Part shown: one piece after another, positions 17,928 to 26,847 of the stretch
How positions within the stretch are numbered: the first letter of the stretch is position 1
Layout of the letters: the number at the start of each line of letters is the position of its first letter
DNA from: Betaproteobacteria bacterium
GTDB lineage: Bacteria; Pseudomonadota; Gammaproteobacteria; Burkholderiales; Burkholderiaceae_C
Length of the DNA: 60,725 nt
Direction of reading: 5' to 3'
Assembly: GCA_009921265.1 (NCBI GenBank)
Contig: RFYV01000013.1
Span: 1-60,725 of the forward strand
The notes under the pieces: model-generated
What the model was told of the DNA's origin: nothing
The model's database searches: none
Seen by the model: the letters and a program-made list of their open reading frames with translations, nothing else
Translations under genes and position numbers: made by a program

Positions 17928-19067
17928 TTATTTGACCGTTTTAATGATGACGTCCAAGCCTTCACGCAAGGACCCCAATTCACCTTTGATGACAATGCTT
18001 TGATCACTCAGGCCTTGCACAATCACCCAAGGCTCGGCGTTGATGTCTTGTGAGAGTTGACCACGTTGAAGCATCACGACATTTTTATGCGCGACCTTTC
18101 CTTTCTCAACGATTTGCACATAGGGTTGGGGTTTGTCGGTTCTGATTGCGTTTAAAGGTAATGCCAATGATTGCAGTTGACCAGTCGCAATTTGTCCCTG
18201 TACAAACAGGCCTTGTCGCAAGCCAGATGTTTGTGTGATTTGCAAATACACCAATACGCTTCGACTGCCCGCTTGCAAACTGGGGTTGATGCGTTGTACT
18301 TTGGCTTGTACAGGTTTTTCGTAACCTTCAATACTCAGTTGCCCTGTTTGACCCACGCGCACTTGACTCGCATCGCTGGGAGAAAGTGCAACTTCAACCT
18401 CCATTTGGCTCACATCGACCAGTTCAATGATGCGCGAATCAATCGCTGCACGCTCACCCGGTTGAACCAATCGAGCGGAGACTTGACCTGATATCGGCGC
18501 TTTTAAAAAAGTGTCTTCGAGAGATTTGCGAGCAACATCAGCTGCGGCTTGTGCCGCATTAAAGGTGGCTTGAGCGCCAGCCAGTGTGGCGGAAGAGGTA
18601 TCGAGTGCTGTTTTAGAAATAAAGCCTTGATCGACCAATGCTTTGTTGTTGTCGAATTGTCTTTTTGCAATATCAATTTGTGATCGCGCGGAATCGGCTT
18701 GTTGTTCGGCTTGAACCAATTTTTGTTGAAACTCACGCGGATCGATTTGTGCTAGAACGTCTCCTTTATTAACTCGGTCGCCTTCACGAACACGCAATTG
18801 AATCACTTCGCCTGCAACGCGCGCTTTAACGATGGCCGTATTCACAGCTCTGAGGGTTCCAGAAACGGGTAGATCAATCGTTAAAGTTTGATTTTTTAAA
18901 ATCAAAGTGTCGTTTGAAAACAGATCAATGATTTGCGAAATTTGTGAGCTTTTATCTAACTCATTTTTTTGTTGTGAACGATTCGACACAATGCGCGCAA
19001 CACCTGCGAGCAGTCCCAGAATAACGACAATTAAAAGAATCCAACGAACGCGAACTTTCAATCTCAA
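17928..19067 (-). CDS. RND efflux periplasmic adaptor subunit
   Basis: A 379-residue membrane fusion protein. One N-terminal transmembrane anchor (residues 8-28) replaces a lipobox. The order is then barrel-sandwich half (VKARVAGEVIQLRVREGDRV), a coiled-coil hairpin (about 125-185, Ala/Gln-rich), the second lipoyl half (LKAPISGQVSARLVQPGE) and beta-barrel domains. It bridges the RND permease and TolC. Its start overlaps the stop of the tetR reading frame by 4 nt, so it was translationally coupled to the regulator. Confidence 0.93.
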   Translation of the reverse strand: MRLKVRVRWILLIVVILGLLAGVARIVSNRSQQKNELDKSSQISQIIDLFSNDTLILKNQTLTIDLPVSGTLRAVNTAIVKARVAGEVIQLRVREGDRVNKGDVLAQIDPREFQQKLVQAEQQADSARSQIDIAKRQFDNNKALVDQGFISKTALDTSSATLAGAQATFNAAQAAADVARKSLEDTFLKAPISGQVSARLVQPGERAAIDSRIIELVDVSQMEVEVALSPSDASQVRVGQTGQLSIEGYEKPVQAKVQRINPSLQAGSRSVLVYLQITQTSGLRQGLFVQGQIATGQLQSLALPLNAIRTDKPQPYVQIVEKGKVAHKNVVMLQRGQLSQDINAEPWVIVQGLSDQSIVIKGELGSLREGLDVIIKTVK

Positions 19068-19592
19068 CTCCCTTGTATTGGCTTTTTCACAAGCCCGTTG
19101 ATCAATAAATCCATGTGATTGTGTATGAATTTTTTGGGGTCAATTTGCGCATCAGGTAACGTGCACGAAAAAGAATGCTTCCACATGGTTAAAAACATAA
19201 TGACTGAGATGACGCTGTAGATGGTGAGAGGCAATGGAACCGATCTAAATTCTCCACGATCGATGCCTCTTTGAAAAATGCGCACAAATAATTCGTTCCC
19301 GGGTTTGATGACCTCTTGGGTGTAAAAACTCTTGATTCCATGTGGGAAAGTGGTCAGCTATGTTTTTTCTTACAACCGCTTCAAACAATTCTTGCTTGCT
19401 TTGAAAATATAAAAACAAGGTGCCTTTGGATACACCTGCATGCGCGGCAACTTCTTCGACCTTGGTTGCGGCATATCCTTTTTCGACAAACAATTCGAGT
19501 GCAGCATCGAGCAATTCACCAGGTCTCGCGTCTTTGCGACGCTCCCTTTTGTGACTCGCTAAATGTGAATCAATGTTTTCTAGTATAGGCAT
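19064..19592 (-). pseudogene. Frameshifted TetR-family regulator of the RND operon
   Basis: The N-terminal frame (19245-19592) has a complete TetR DNA-binding domain: AALELFVEKGYAATKVEEVA then AHAGVSKGTLFLYFQSKQEL. It then runs out of frame and ends with HRSWRI. The next frame carries the expected ligand-binding part, from about YTQEVIKPGNELFVRIFQRG to GLVKKPIQGS, ending at 19064. Removing one base from the run of five A (19324-19328, T5 on the coding strand) restores one frame of about 176 residues. The end overlaps the adaptor start by 4 nt. A truncated repressor would lack its dimer interface, so the pump may be derepressed. A homopolymer sequencing error is the main alternative. Confidence 0.8.
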
Positions 19593-19600
19593 GAGTAGAC

Positions 19601-19620
19601 TAATGACTGTTGGGTTATTA
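19601..19620. promoter_or_regulatory. Candidate TetR operator
   Basis: An imperfect inverted repeat, TAATGAC-N6-GTTATTA (6 of 7 arm positions match), lies 8 nt upstream of the tetR start codon. TetR repressors usually autoregulate from such a site. Prediction from symmetry and position only. Confidence 0.35.
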
Positions 19621-19740
19621 ATGTAATCTATTCTGAGATGTCATCAAAATTTTGGAGTTTAGATATAGAACTTTTGAAGATTAAAAAGAACCTTTAAGTA
19701 TTCAAATGACGAGTGAAGCCATGAAAGCTAAAATCAACAG

Positions 19741-20277
19741 ATGAATAATTCAAAAATTACCTTGGGCGGTGGATGTTTTTGGTGCTTAGAGGCCGTTTTC
19801 AAGCAGGTCAAAGGCGTTATTGATGTGACGTCGGGCTATTGCAATGGTCATGTGATCAATCCAAGCTATGAGCAAGTATGTGATGGCAATACAGGTCATG
19901 TGGAGGTGGTTGAACTCGTTTACAGCCCCCAGATCATTCACTTGCAAGATTTATTGTTGATATTTTTTACAATCCATGACCCCACAACACTCAATCGCCA
20001 AGGCAATGATGTGGGGACACAATACAGAAGCGGCATCTATGCCCACGATGCGCAAGATTTGATGGTTATCAAAGAAGTCATTCGTGATTTGGTTGCTCAA
20101 AAAATATACAAAAATCCTTGGGTTACCGAAGTCGTGATGCGTGACAACTACACTGACGCTGAAGACTACCACCAAGATTATTTTGAACACAACCCCAACC
20201 AAGGCTATTGCTCATTTGTCGTTGCACCGAAAGTCCAAAAATTTAAAAAATATTTGGGCCAATGGTGGAAAGACTGA
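19741..20277 (+). CDS. msrA: Peptide-methionine (S)-S-oxide reductase MsrA
   Basis: MsrA repairs oxidised methionine (the S-sulfoxide) in proteins. The 178-residue enzyme has the catalytic motif GGCFWCLE (nucleophile Cys 12), GHVEVVELVYSP and the partner region DPTTLNRQGNDVGTQYRSGI. No ribosome binding site precedes the ATG at 19741. A 7-codon reading frame (19721-19744) lies just upstream behind a GAGTGAAG box, and its TGA overlaps the msrA ATG, so msrA may be translated by coupling to this mini-ORF. The AEC carrier gene begins 3 nt after the stop. Confidence 0.94.
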   Translation: MNNSKITLGGGCFWCLEAVFKQVKGVIDVTSGYCNGHVINPSYEQVCDGNTGHVEVVELVYSPQIIHLQDLLLIFFTIHDPTTLNRQGNDVGTQYRSGIYAHDAQDLMVIKEVIRDLVAQKIYKNPWVTEVVMRDNYTDAEDYHQDYFEHNPNQGYCSFVVAPKVQKFKKYLGQWWKD

Positions 20278-20280
20278 TCA

Positions 20281-21273
20281 ATGCCCACGATTTTTAGTTC
20301 TCTATTACCCGTTGTTATTTTAATTTCTGTCGGTATTTTTGCAGGACAACGCAAATGGGTCAGTCCATCGGGTGCCAAAGAATTGGCCGAGTTGGCGTTT
20401 ATGGTTTTAACGCCCGCTTTGTTGTTCAGAACCATGAGTCAAGTGAACATCGATGACTTGGATATAGCGCCCGTGGCTTTGTATTTTGGCGTAGCAATTG
20501 TTTTGTTTTTTTTATTGCTTTTTATTCAAGGCGTAAACCGAAAATCTGTTGTGCTTTCTTTGGCGGCTACGTTTAGTAATACGGTGATGATTGGTATTCC
20601 ATTGGTGAGTTTAGCCTTTGGTCCTGCGGGTTTGGTGTACTTGCTCACGCTGATTTCAATGCACGTGTTGATTTTATTAACCATTGCAACCGTTGTTTTG
20701 GAATTCACGGCGATGAAAGAGGAGATCGCAACGACGGGCCAATCGGGCTTCACTGTTTCAAAGATTTTTCAAGTGATTCGCAATTCACTCTTGCATCCCA
20801 TACCTTTACCTATTTTGGTGGGTTTGTTTTTTTCTTACATGGAATGGCAAATTCCTCAAGTGTTGGATCAACCCATTGCTTGGATGGGCAGTGCGTTCGC
20901 ACCTTTGGCTTTGTTGATGGTTGGAATTTCATTGCATGGCGTGTTGGTTGGATTTCAAAAATCAAACCATGGCCATCAAGGCGGTGATCAATTGATATTG
21001 CGTTCAGCGATTTGGGTTGCAGTCCTTAAAAATTTAGTTCATCCACTTTTGGTCTTGCTAGTTGGGTATTTTTTAAATCTGCAAGATTTGGCTTTTTCGG
21101 TCATGGTGTTGGCCGCTGCAATGCCCGTTGGTGCCAATGTGTTTATGTTTTCTCAGCGATACAAAGTTGCACAAGAAGAGATCACGATGGGCGTGATGCT
21201 CACGACGTTAAGCGCACTGATTACCTTGCCCTTGATCATGGGGTTACTCACATGGGTACAGTCGCTACCCTGA
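20281..21273 (+). CDS. AEC-family transporter
   Basis: A 330-residue membrane protein with about ten helices in two inverted halves. The start SLLPVVILISVGIFAGQR, followed by ELAELAFMVLTPALLFRTM, is typical of the auxin-efflux-carrier family, which exports organic acids such as malonate or malate in bacteria. Substrate unknown. It is 3 nt downstream of msrA and probably co-transcribed. Its end lies 4 nt from the end of convergent pdxH. Confidence 0.88.
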   Translation: MPTIFSSLLPVVILISVGIFAGQRKWVSPSGAKELAELAFMVLTPALLFRTMSQVNIDDLDIAPVALYFGVAIVLFFLLLFIQGVNRKSVVLSLAATFSNTVMIGIPLVSLAFGPAGLVYLLTLISMHVLILLTIATVVLEFTAMKEEIATTGQSGFTVSKIFQVIRNSLLHPIPLPILVGLFFSYMEWQIPQVLDQPIAWMGSAFAPLALLMVGISLHGVLVGFQKSNHGHQGGDQLILRSAIWVAVLKNLVHPLLVLLVGYFLNLQDLAFSVMVLAAAMPVGANVFMFSQRYKVAQEEITMGVMLTTLSALITLPLIMGLLTWVQSLP

Positions 21274-21277
21274 GACA

Positions 21278-21913
21278 TTAAGGCGCTAAGCGTTCGCGCA
21301 ACCAATCGGTGTTTGTTTTTTTGTAACGCAATCGATCGTGCAGTCTACTTTTTCTTCCCTGCCAAAATTCCCATTGATCGGGGATGAGGCGGTAGCCACC
21401 CCAATGCGGTGGGCGCGGCGGTTGTAATAAAAACTGAGCGCCATATTTGGCAGCTTGTGTCACGAGCACGGTACGCGAATCGATTACTTCGCTTTGCGGA
21501 CTGGCCCAAGCTCCAATTCGCGAGTCTAAGGGGCGACTGCTGTAATAAGCGTCGCTTTGCGCGTCTTCTACTTTTTCAACACGGCCTTCAATGCGGACCA
21601 CTCGCTCTAATTCGACCCAATGAAATTGCAAACTTGCAAAAGGATTTCCCGCCAATTCTTTTCCTTTGCGACTTTTGTAGTTGGTGTACCAACAAAGGCC
21701 TTTGCCGTCATAGCCTTTGAGTAACACAATGCGCGTGCTGGGGCGTAAATTGCTGCCAACGGTTGCTAATGTCATGGCATTGGGTTCGGGAATTTGACTG
21801 GCGATGGCTTCTTGTAGCCATTGATCAAATTGTTGGAGTGGATTGGCTTGCGATGCGTTTTCATCTAAGGCCGCGCGTTCATAGCTTTTGCGCATATCAG
21901 CGATGTTATTCAT
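21278..21913 (-). CDS. pdxH: Pyridoxamine 5'-phosphate oxidase
   Basis: PdxH is an FMN enzyme that oxidises pyridoxine or pyridoxamine phosphate to pyridoxal phosphate. The 211-residue protein shows the N-terminal [12 protein letters not shown], the FMN-binding [20 protein letters not shown] and [27 protein letters not shown], and the C-terminal LHDRLRY / W-x-RERLAP. It is the last gene of the long leftward operon, 11 nt after chaC. Confidence 0.96.
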   Translation of the reverse strand: MNNIADMRKSYERAALDENASQANPLQQFDQWLQEAIASQIPEPNAMTLATVGSNLRPSTRIVLLKGYDGKGLCWYTNYKSRKGKELAGNPFASLQFHWVELERVVRIEGRVEKVEDAQSDAYYSSRPLDSRIGAWASPQSEVIDSRTVLVTQAAKYGAQFLLQPPRPPHWGGYRLIPDQWEFWQGRKSRLHDRLRYKKTNTDWLRERLAP

Positions 21914-21924
21914 GGTGTGTGTAT

Positions 21925-22500
21925 CTATTGGGTTGAACGTTTTAACAATTGGGCTAATACATGATCTTTAATACCGAGTTCTTGTAGGCATTGCAGGGTT
22001 TGTTGTGCGTAGTCTAAGGTATGTCCAAATCTTCCGCCTACGCGGTCGGCCATGATGCGCCGATAAGCGGTGTCACTGAGAACGCCTGTGTAATTGGGGC
22101 TTGATTTGGGTAATGTAAATGCAAGAGCTTGAACCGCGCCTTGGCTCGTTTGACATTGGATCCATTTGGGTTGATAAACACCGGTTGGCATTTCGCGTTC
22201 CCATAACTGTTGGAGAATTTGTTGTTGTTGTCCTGCAGGTGCTTTGATCGCCATCCCTAAGCAACTACCGCCTTGAATAAGGGCAAATACCAAGCCTGGT
22301 TTTTCGGGAGTGCCGCGATTGACGCGACTCCACATTTGTAAAGCGCGATGCCAACCGTGAACGCGCGCTAATCGACTCTCGGTGACTTCAAATTCAGGGC
22401 GCCAAATGAGTGAGGCGTAAGCAAAAATCCACAAGTCTTTTTGTTGTCGACTTGTATCGAGTATTTGTTGAAATAAAAGTTGTTTTTGATCGGGGATCAA
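21925..22500 (-). CDS. chaC: ChaC-like gamma-glutamylcyclotransferase
   Basis: A 191-residue ChaC-family enzyme, which in characterised members splits glutathione to 5-oxoproline and Cys-Gly. The nucleotide-like binding motif YASLIW is in the form Y-A-S-L (commonly Y-G-S-L), followed by [20 protein letters not shown] and a Glu-containing REMPTGVY loop. It lies between gloA (2-nt gap) and pdxH. Two neighbours, gloA and chaC, act on glutathione or its adducts. Confidence 0.88.
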   Translation of the reverse strand: MIPDQKQLLFQQILDTSRQQKDLWIFAYASLIWRPEFEVTESRLARVHGWHRALQMWSRVNRGTPEKPGLVFALIQGGSCLGMAIKAPAGQQQQILQQLWEREMPTGVYQPKWIQCQTSQGAVQALAFTLPKSSPNYTGVLSDTAYRRIMADRVGGRFGHTLDYAQQTLQCLQELGIKDHVLAQLLKRSTQ

Positions 22501-22502
22501 AG

Positions 22503-22886
22503 CTATTGTCGTTGGATCAATTCAATTTTGTAGCCGTCGGGGTCTACCACAAAAGCAATCACTGTGTTGCCACCTTTGACGGGGCCTGCTTCTCGAGTGA
22601 TTGCTCCACCAGAGGCGCGAATTTTTTCGCATGAAGCGTAAACATCGCTCACACCCAAAGCAATATGACCGAAGGCCGTACCGATTTCATAATGGTCGAC
22701 TCCGTGGTTGTAGGTGAGTTCAATTTCTGCATGGTCGGGGTTGCTGCCATAGCCCACAAATGCCAATGAATATTTTTGATCGGGTCTGTCCGTTGTGCGA
22801 AGCAATTGCATGCCCAACACTTGGGTATAAAAATCGATGGATCGTTGAAGATTGCCAACGCGAAGCATGGTGTGAAGGAGTCTCAT
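22503..22886 (-). CDS. gloA: Lactoylglutathione lyase (glyoxalase I)
   Basis: GloA isomerises the methylglyoxal-glutathione hemithioacetal to S-lactoylglutathione. The 127-residue protein has the two beta-alpha-beta modules of the family: [20 protein letters not shown] with metal-ligand His 5, [10 protein letters not shown] with Glu, [12 protein letters not shown] with His, and [11 protein letters not shown] with Glu. It overlaps the upstream thioesterase by 4 nt. Downstream of a KDPGal aldolase operon it would protect against methylglyoxal from triose phosphate. Confidence 0.94.
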   Translation of the reverse strand: MRLLHTMLRVGNLQRSIDFYTQVLGMQLLRTTDRPDQKYSLAFVGYGSNPDHAEIELTYNHGVDHYEIGTAFGHIALGVSDVYASCEKIRASGGAITREAGPVKGGNTVIAFVVDPDGYKIELIQRQ

Positions 22887-23437
22887 TTTTTTTCCATTTT
22901 AGGCATATCAAAAACCAAACACGTGGATGTGGCATGTGCATACAGCGTACCGTCAGACCCGACCAAACGCGCCTGCGCAGTGGCCAATTGACGGCCGCAA
23001 TGAACGACCTCGCCAATCGCACGAACACGTTTAACTTTTGTCGTAATGGCCTTGACCATATTGACGCTCAGTTCTGCCGTCGTGTAAGCACGACAGATGG
23101 GCATCATGGTGTGAACAGCGCAACCCATGGCTGAATCGAGTAAGGTTGCAAACCATCCACCATGAATCGTACCCATAGGGTTGTAAAAACTTTCTTGCGG
23201 TGTTCCTTGAAATACCACGTATCCTTGTTTCACATGCATCATTAAAAAATCAAGGGGCTGGGTAATGTTGGGCGGTGGAGTATTTCCTGCAAACATATCT
23301 TCAATCAATTGAAGTCCAGTTTTACTCATCACATCTGCCATGTCGGCCAAGCCAGGTGTAATCATGCGTGCGCGAATATTTTTTTCTTCATCGATCCATT
23401 GTTGTAACACTTGTTCGGCATCTGTCATTTGAGTCAT
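22883..23437 (-). CDS. PaaI-family (hotdog) thioesterase
   Basis: A 184-residue hotdog-fold protein. The central helix motif [20 protein letters not shown] has the HGG signature of PaaI-type acyl-CoA thioesterases, followed by [14 protein letters not shown]. Start chosen at 23437, where ATGA overlaps the dgoA stop. Its own end overlaps gloA by 4 nt. Substrate unknown. Position inside a sugar-acid operon suggests general CoA housekeeping or read-through of an accretion operon. Confidence 0.85.
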   Translation of the reverse strand: MTQMTDAEQVLQQWIDEEKNIRARMITPGLADMADVMSKTGLQLIEDMFAGNTPPPNITQPLDFLMMHVKQGYVVFQGTPQESFYNPMGTIHGGWFATLLDSAMGCAVHTMMPICRAYTTAELSVNMVKAITTKVKRVRAIGEVVHCGRQLATAQARLVGSDGTLYAHATSTCLVFDMPKMEKK

Positions 23438-24072
23438 CGCAGTGAGCCCCATGTTTGCGCAAATGCTTGTGCTTGTCGACCCACCTCATTGCCGCTCATG
23501 CCAGGCTTATATAGCGATGTACCGATGCCAAAACCACTCGCACCTGCGGCTTTGTAATCTTTCATGTTGTTGAGTGAAATGCCGCCTACCGGAAACAGAA
23601 TCGATTCTTTAGGTAAAACGGCGCGCAATGCTTTGATCACAGCTGGCGGCATCATTTCTGCAGGAAATAATTTGAGTGCATCAGCACCAGCGTCTAATGC
23701 AGCAAACGCTTCGCTCGGTGTTGCAACACCAGGAATACAAATCATGCCCATTGATTTGGCTAAGCGCACCACATCTGCATTGAAATGAGGACTCACAATG
23801 AGTCGTCCACCTGCTTGATGCACATCTTTGACATGTTGAGTGGTGAGTACCGTTCCAGCACCAATCAACGCATCGGGTAGATTTTTTTGCATATGATGAA
23901 TGCTGGTGTAAGGGTCGGGTGAATTAAGGGGTACTTCAAGAATGCGCCAATGCGCGTCATACAAGGCTTGTCCCACAGAGGCGATCTCAGTGGGCGAGAT
24001 GCCGCGCAAAACGGCAACCAGTGGCAAGTCGTGGCAGGCTTGAGCGAAAAGGGTTTGGAGTGGGGTTGTCAT
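23434..24072 (-). CDS. dgoA: 2-dehydro-3-deoxy-6-phosphogalactonate aldolase
   Basis: This class I aldolase cleaves 2-keto-3-deoxy-6-phosphogalactonate to pyruvate and glyceraldehyde 3-phosphate. The 212-residue protein is a KDPG-aldolase-type barrel: VAVLRGISP, the catalytic Glu in LEVPLNSPDP, GAGTVLT, and the Schiff-base Lys in ALKLFPAE. The LRGISP and EVPLNSP forms fit DgoA better than Eda. Start at 24072, overlapping the dgoK stop by 4 nt (ATGA), which makes the kinase-aldolase pairing firm. Confidence 0.92.
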   Translation of the reverse strand: MTTPLQTLFAQACHDLPLVAVLRGISPTEIASVGQALYDAHWRILEVPLNSPDPYTSIHHMQKNLPDALIGAGTVLTTQHVKDVHQAGGRLIVSPHFNADVVRLAKSMGMICIPGVATPSEAFAALDAGADALKLFPAEMMPPAVIKALRAVLPKESILFPVGGISLNNMKDYKAAGASGFGIGTSLYKPGMSGNEVGRQAQAFAQTWGSLR

Positions 24073-24959
24073 GAGATGGATTGTGCAACAGTTGAAAGGC
24101 CTGCCCAAGTCGCTTGGTTGCCAATGCAGGTGACAGCACAACCCAGATGTTGAAGTGCGCGTTGATAGCGGGTTTGCAATTGATCAGAGGCAATCACAAC
24201 CAATGATTGACTTGGTTTGAGGTGTTGTGCGCGAATTTCTTCGCCAATCACAAGGCCTGATAAATAGCTAAGCAAAAAGGCGTCGTCGTTTCTTTGAAGC
24301 AATGAAAGCGTACGTGTTGAAAAAGCGGTATGCAACAAACTGTGTTGTTGCAAACTCAAAGCCACGCCTTGGTCAAATCCTGTGTCATTCCAATTGCTTG
24401 GGCTATCAAGTGTTGGCAACGTTCTTGACAAAATTGTGTATGAGCGCAATGCAGCAAACACTTCACCCGTCATGAAGGTTTCAAAATGCATGATGCGCCC
24501 TTTGTCGACACGCACCCATTTGCTGTGCGTACCAGGCAAGACAATCGTTGCGTCTTGCAGTTGAAGCAATTGCAATGCACCAAAAATTTGTACTTCTTCT
24601 CCGCGCATCACGTCCGGTGCATGCGCGTGTTCACAAACCAAACCTGGCACGATGGCAATTTTTTGAGGTTCGATCCAGAGCAAGTGTTGTTCAATGTCTT
24701 TTGCATTGGCGGGACATGGGCAGTAGGGCGCAAGGGCCCAGCCTTGTGTGCTACCCGCCATGCCGCTGATAAGTACGCGTGTATCGTCTTGCAGCCAGTC
24801 GGCGCAAAGATTTTGAAGTGTTTGCTTGAATCCACCTGAAGGCACGCGCATGATGCCTTGGTCGTTGGATCGTTCTTCAATCACCTTTTGGTTTTCAAAC
24901 CGTGCGACACGCAGGGAACTTGTGCCCCAATCAACACCAATCCAATATTTACTGCTCAT
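24069..24959 (-). CDS. dgoK: 2-dehydro-3-deoxygalactonokinase
   Basis: DgoK phosphorylates 2-keto-3-deoxy-galactonate at C6. The 296-residue protein shows the ASKHA ATP-binding start GVDWGTSSLRVARF, SGMAGSTQGW and PGTHSKWVRV with FMTGEVFA, characteristic of this kinase family. It sits between the ABC permease and dgoA, so import, phosphorylation and cleavage are encoded in order. Confidence 0.92.
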   Translation of the reverse strand: MSSKYWIGVDWGTSSLRVARFENQKVIEERSNDQGIMRVPSGGFKQTLQNLCADWLQDDTRVLISGMAGSTQGWALAPYCPCPANAKDIEQHLLWIEPQKIAIVPGLVCEHAHAPDVMRGEEVQIFGALQLLQLQDATIVLPGTHSKWVRVDKGRIMHFETFMTGEVFAALRSYTILSRTLPTLDSPSNWNDTGFDQGVALSLQQHSLLHTAFSTRTLSLLQRNDDAFLLSYLSGLVIGEEIRAQHLKPSQSLVVIASDQLQTRYQRALQHLGCAVTCIGNQATWAGLSTVAQSIS

Positions 24960-24981
24960 GGACTGGATTGTAAAGTCAGAA

Positions 24982-25875
24982 TTATTCTTTGACGGCGCCC
25001 GTCATGCCCGACACATAATGCTCGACAAAGAATGAATAAAGCACCGCAACGGGCAACGAGCCGAATAATGCGCCAGCCATTAATGAGCCCCAGTGGTACA
25101 CGTCGCCCTCGACCAATTCGGTCACAACGCCCACAGGTACGGTTTTGACTTCTGACGAAGACACGAAGGTGAGTGCGTAAATAAATTCATTCCAAGAAAG
25201 TGTGAATGCAAAAATACCAGCGGATATCAACCCAGGTACTGATAAAGGCAAAATAATTTGCCAAAGAATTTCAAAGCGCGTTGCGCCATCAATCAGGGCG
25301 CACTCTTCTAACTCATAGGGGATTGAGCGAAAGTACCCCATGAGCAACCACGTACAAAATGGAATTAAAAAAGTAGGGTAGGTGAGTATCAATGCCCAGC
25401 GCGTATCAAACAAACCGAGTTGAAAAACAATGGCGGCCAAGGGGATGAACAAAATAGAGGGTGGAATCAAGTAAGCTAAAAAAATCGACAAGCCAACTTG
25501 GCGCGAACCTTTGAAGCGCAATCGCTCGATCGCGTAGGCAGCAAAGACAGAGCACAGCAAGGAAACAAAAGTGGCAATCACTGAAATAAAAACTGTGTTC
25601 CACAACCACTCGGGATATGCCGTGTTAAACAATAACTTTTCGAAGTGAGCAAGAGTGGGTTTAATGATCCAAAAAGGATTGCCGTCGCGTGATAGCAATT
25701 CACCATTGGGCTTGAAAGCAGTAATCACCATCCAATAAAAAGGAAACAGCAACACAAAAACAAAAATAGCCAGCGGAACATAAATGGTGATTGCTTTGTC
25801 TTTGACGGTGTCCAAATAGCCCATGCCTTGTGTGCCGTCGTCTACATTGGTCATGTTATTGGTTTTATCGTTCAT
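24982..25875 (-). CDS. Carbohydrate ABC transporter permease (MalG type)
   Basis: A 297-residue inner-membrane permease of CUT1-family importers with six helices. The EAA loop EECALIDGATRFEILWQIIL (contact site for the ATPase) is near residue 200. Start placed at 25875, where AAGGAGG lies 9 nt upstream and ATGA overlaps the previous gene. A start at 25899 is less likely. It partners the MalF-type permease. Confidence 0.92.
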   Translation of the reverse strand: MNDKTNNMTNVDDGTQGMGYLDTVKDKAITIYVPLAIFVFVLLFPFYWMVITAFKPNGELLSRDGNPFWIIKPTLAHFEKLLFNTAYPEWLWNTVFISVIATFVSLLCSVFAAYAIERLRFKGSRQVGLSIFLAYLIPPSILFIPLAAIVFQLGLFDTRWALILTYPTFLIPFCTWLLMGYFRSIPYELEECALIDGATRFEILWQIILPLSVPGLISAGIFAFTLSWNEFIYALTFVSSSEVKTVPVGVVTELVEGDVYHWGSLMAGALFGSLPVAVLYSFFVEHYVSGMTGAVKE

Positions 25876-26774
25876 TGATCGTGCCCTCCTTGTTGCCATG
25901 CGCGGCGTTGAAGACCGAAGTAACTGAACAAAATAGCGGCTAACAAAAATGGGACCATGGCAATTGCAATGGCAGCACCTTCACCCAATGCGCCCCCCGA
26001 GATTGCTCGTTGAAAGGAGAGCGTTGCCATCAAGTGCGTGGCGTTCAGTGGGCCGCCGCGTGTGATCACATAAATCAATTGAAAATCGGTGAAGGTAAAT
26101 AAAACAGAAAAAGTCATCACCACGGCGATGATGGGTGTGAGTAAAGGTAATGTAATATGACGGAAACCCTGCCAATTGCTTGCGCCATCGATCGCAGCAG
26201 CTTCGTAAAGCGATGGAGAAATTGTTTGCAATCCAGCCAGCAATGTGATGGCAACAAAAGGCACACCACGCCAAATATTAGCGGCAATTACAGAAAATCT
26301 GGCGTTCCAAGGCTCACCTAAAAAATCAATGTAGGTATCGATTAAACCCATCTTAACCAAGGTCCAACTGATGATAGAAAATTGCGAATCGTAAATCCAC
26401 CAAAATGCAATTGCAGATAAAGCGGTAGGAACGATGTAGGGCAACAAAATAACGGATCTAAAAAATGTTTTAAATGGAATGCGCTCATTGAGCAAAATAG
26501 CCAACCACAGTCCTAAAAAAAACTTAAATACGCTGGCAATGAACGTGTAAAAAAGTGTATTGAATAATGCAAGACGCGTAACCGCATCATCTAATAAAAA
26601 TTCATAATTTTCTAAACCCACCCATACACCTTCGCGCCCCACTTTGGTGTCGGTAAATCCGAGCCAAATGCCAAGCCCCAAGGGATAGGTTAAAAATAAC
26701 AACAGCAGCACTGCCGCAGGCAACATGAAAAGTAAGCCCAAAGCATTGCGGTTATTTTGTAATTTTTGAAACAT
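25872..26774 (-). CDS. Carbohydrate ABC transporter permease (MalF type)
   Basis: A 300-residue six-helix permease of a CUT1-type sugar importer, with the EAA loop YEAAAIDGASNWQGFRHITL near residue 210. It overlaps the downstream MalG-type gene by 4 nt. It follows the binding-protein gene after a 73-nt gap that holds a strong hairpin. Confidence 0.92.
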   Translation of the reverse strand: MFQKLQNNRNALGLLFMLPAAVLLLLFLTYPLGLGIWLGFTDTKVGREGVWVGLENYEFLLDDAVTRLALFNTLFYTFIASVFKFFLGLWLAILLNERIPFKTFFRSVILLPYIVPTALSAIAFWWIYDSQFSIISWTLVKMGLIDTYIDFLGEPWNARFSVIAANIWRGVPFVAITLLAGLQTISPSLYEAAAIDGASNWQGFRHITLPLLTPIIAVVMTFSVLFTFTDFQLIYVITRGGPLNATHLMATLSFQRAISGGALGEGAAIAIAMVPFLLAAILFSYFGLQRRAWQQGGHDQ

Positions 26775-26804
26775 CGAAAGTAAATCTATTTAAAAATTAT
26801 TCGC

Positions 26805-26827
26805 AACACCCGCGAAGTGCGGGTGTT
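26805..26827. promoter_or_regulatory. Intergenic hairpin between binding protein and permease
   Basis: A 9-bp GC-rich stem (AACACCCGC / GCGGGTGTT) with a 5-nt loop lies between the solute-binding-protein stop and the permease start. On the minus strand a T-rich stretch follows about 8 nt later. It probably stabilises the upstream mRNA or partly terminates, which would make the binding protein more abundant than the permeases. Confidence 0.6.
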
Positions 26828-26847
26828 TGAATCAACAATGAGCGAGA

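Noticed and set aside
14839-18491. Several plus-strand frames of 70-140 codons inside the RND permease and adaptor genes
   Set aside because: They are antisense shadows of strong coding sequences, with no family resemblance or start signals.
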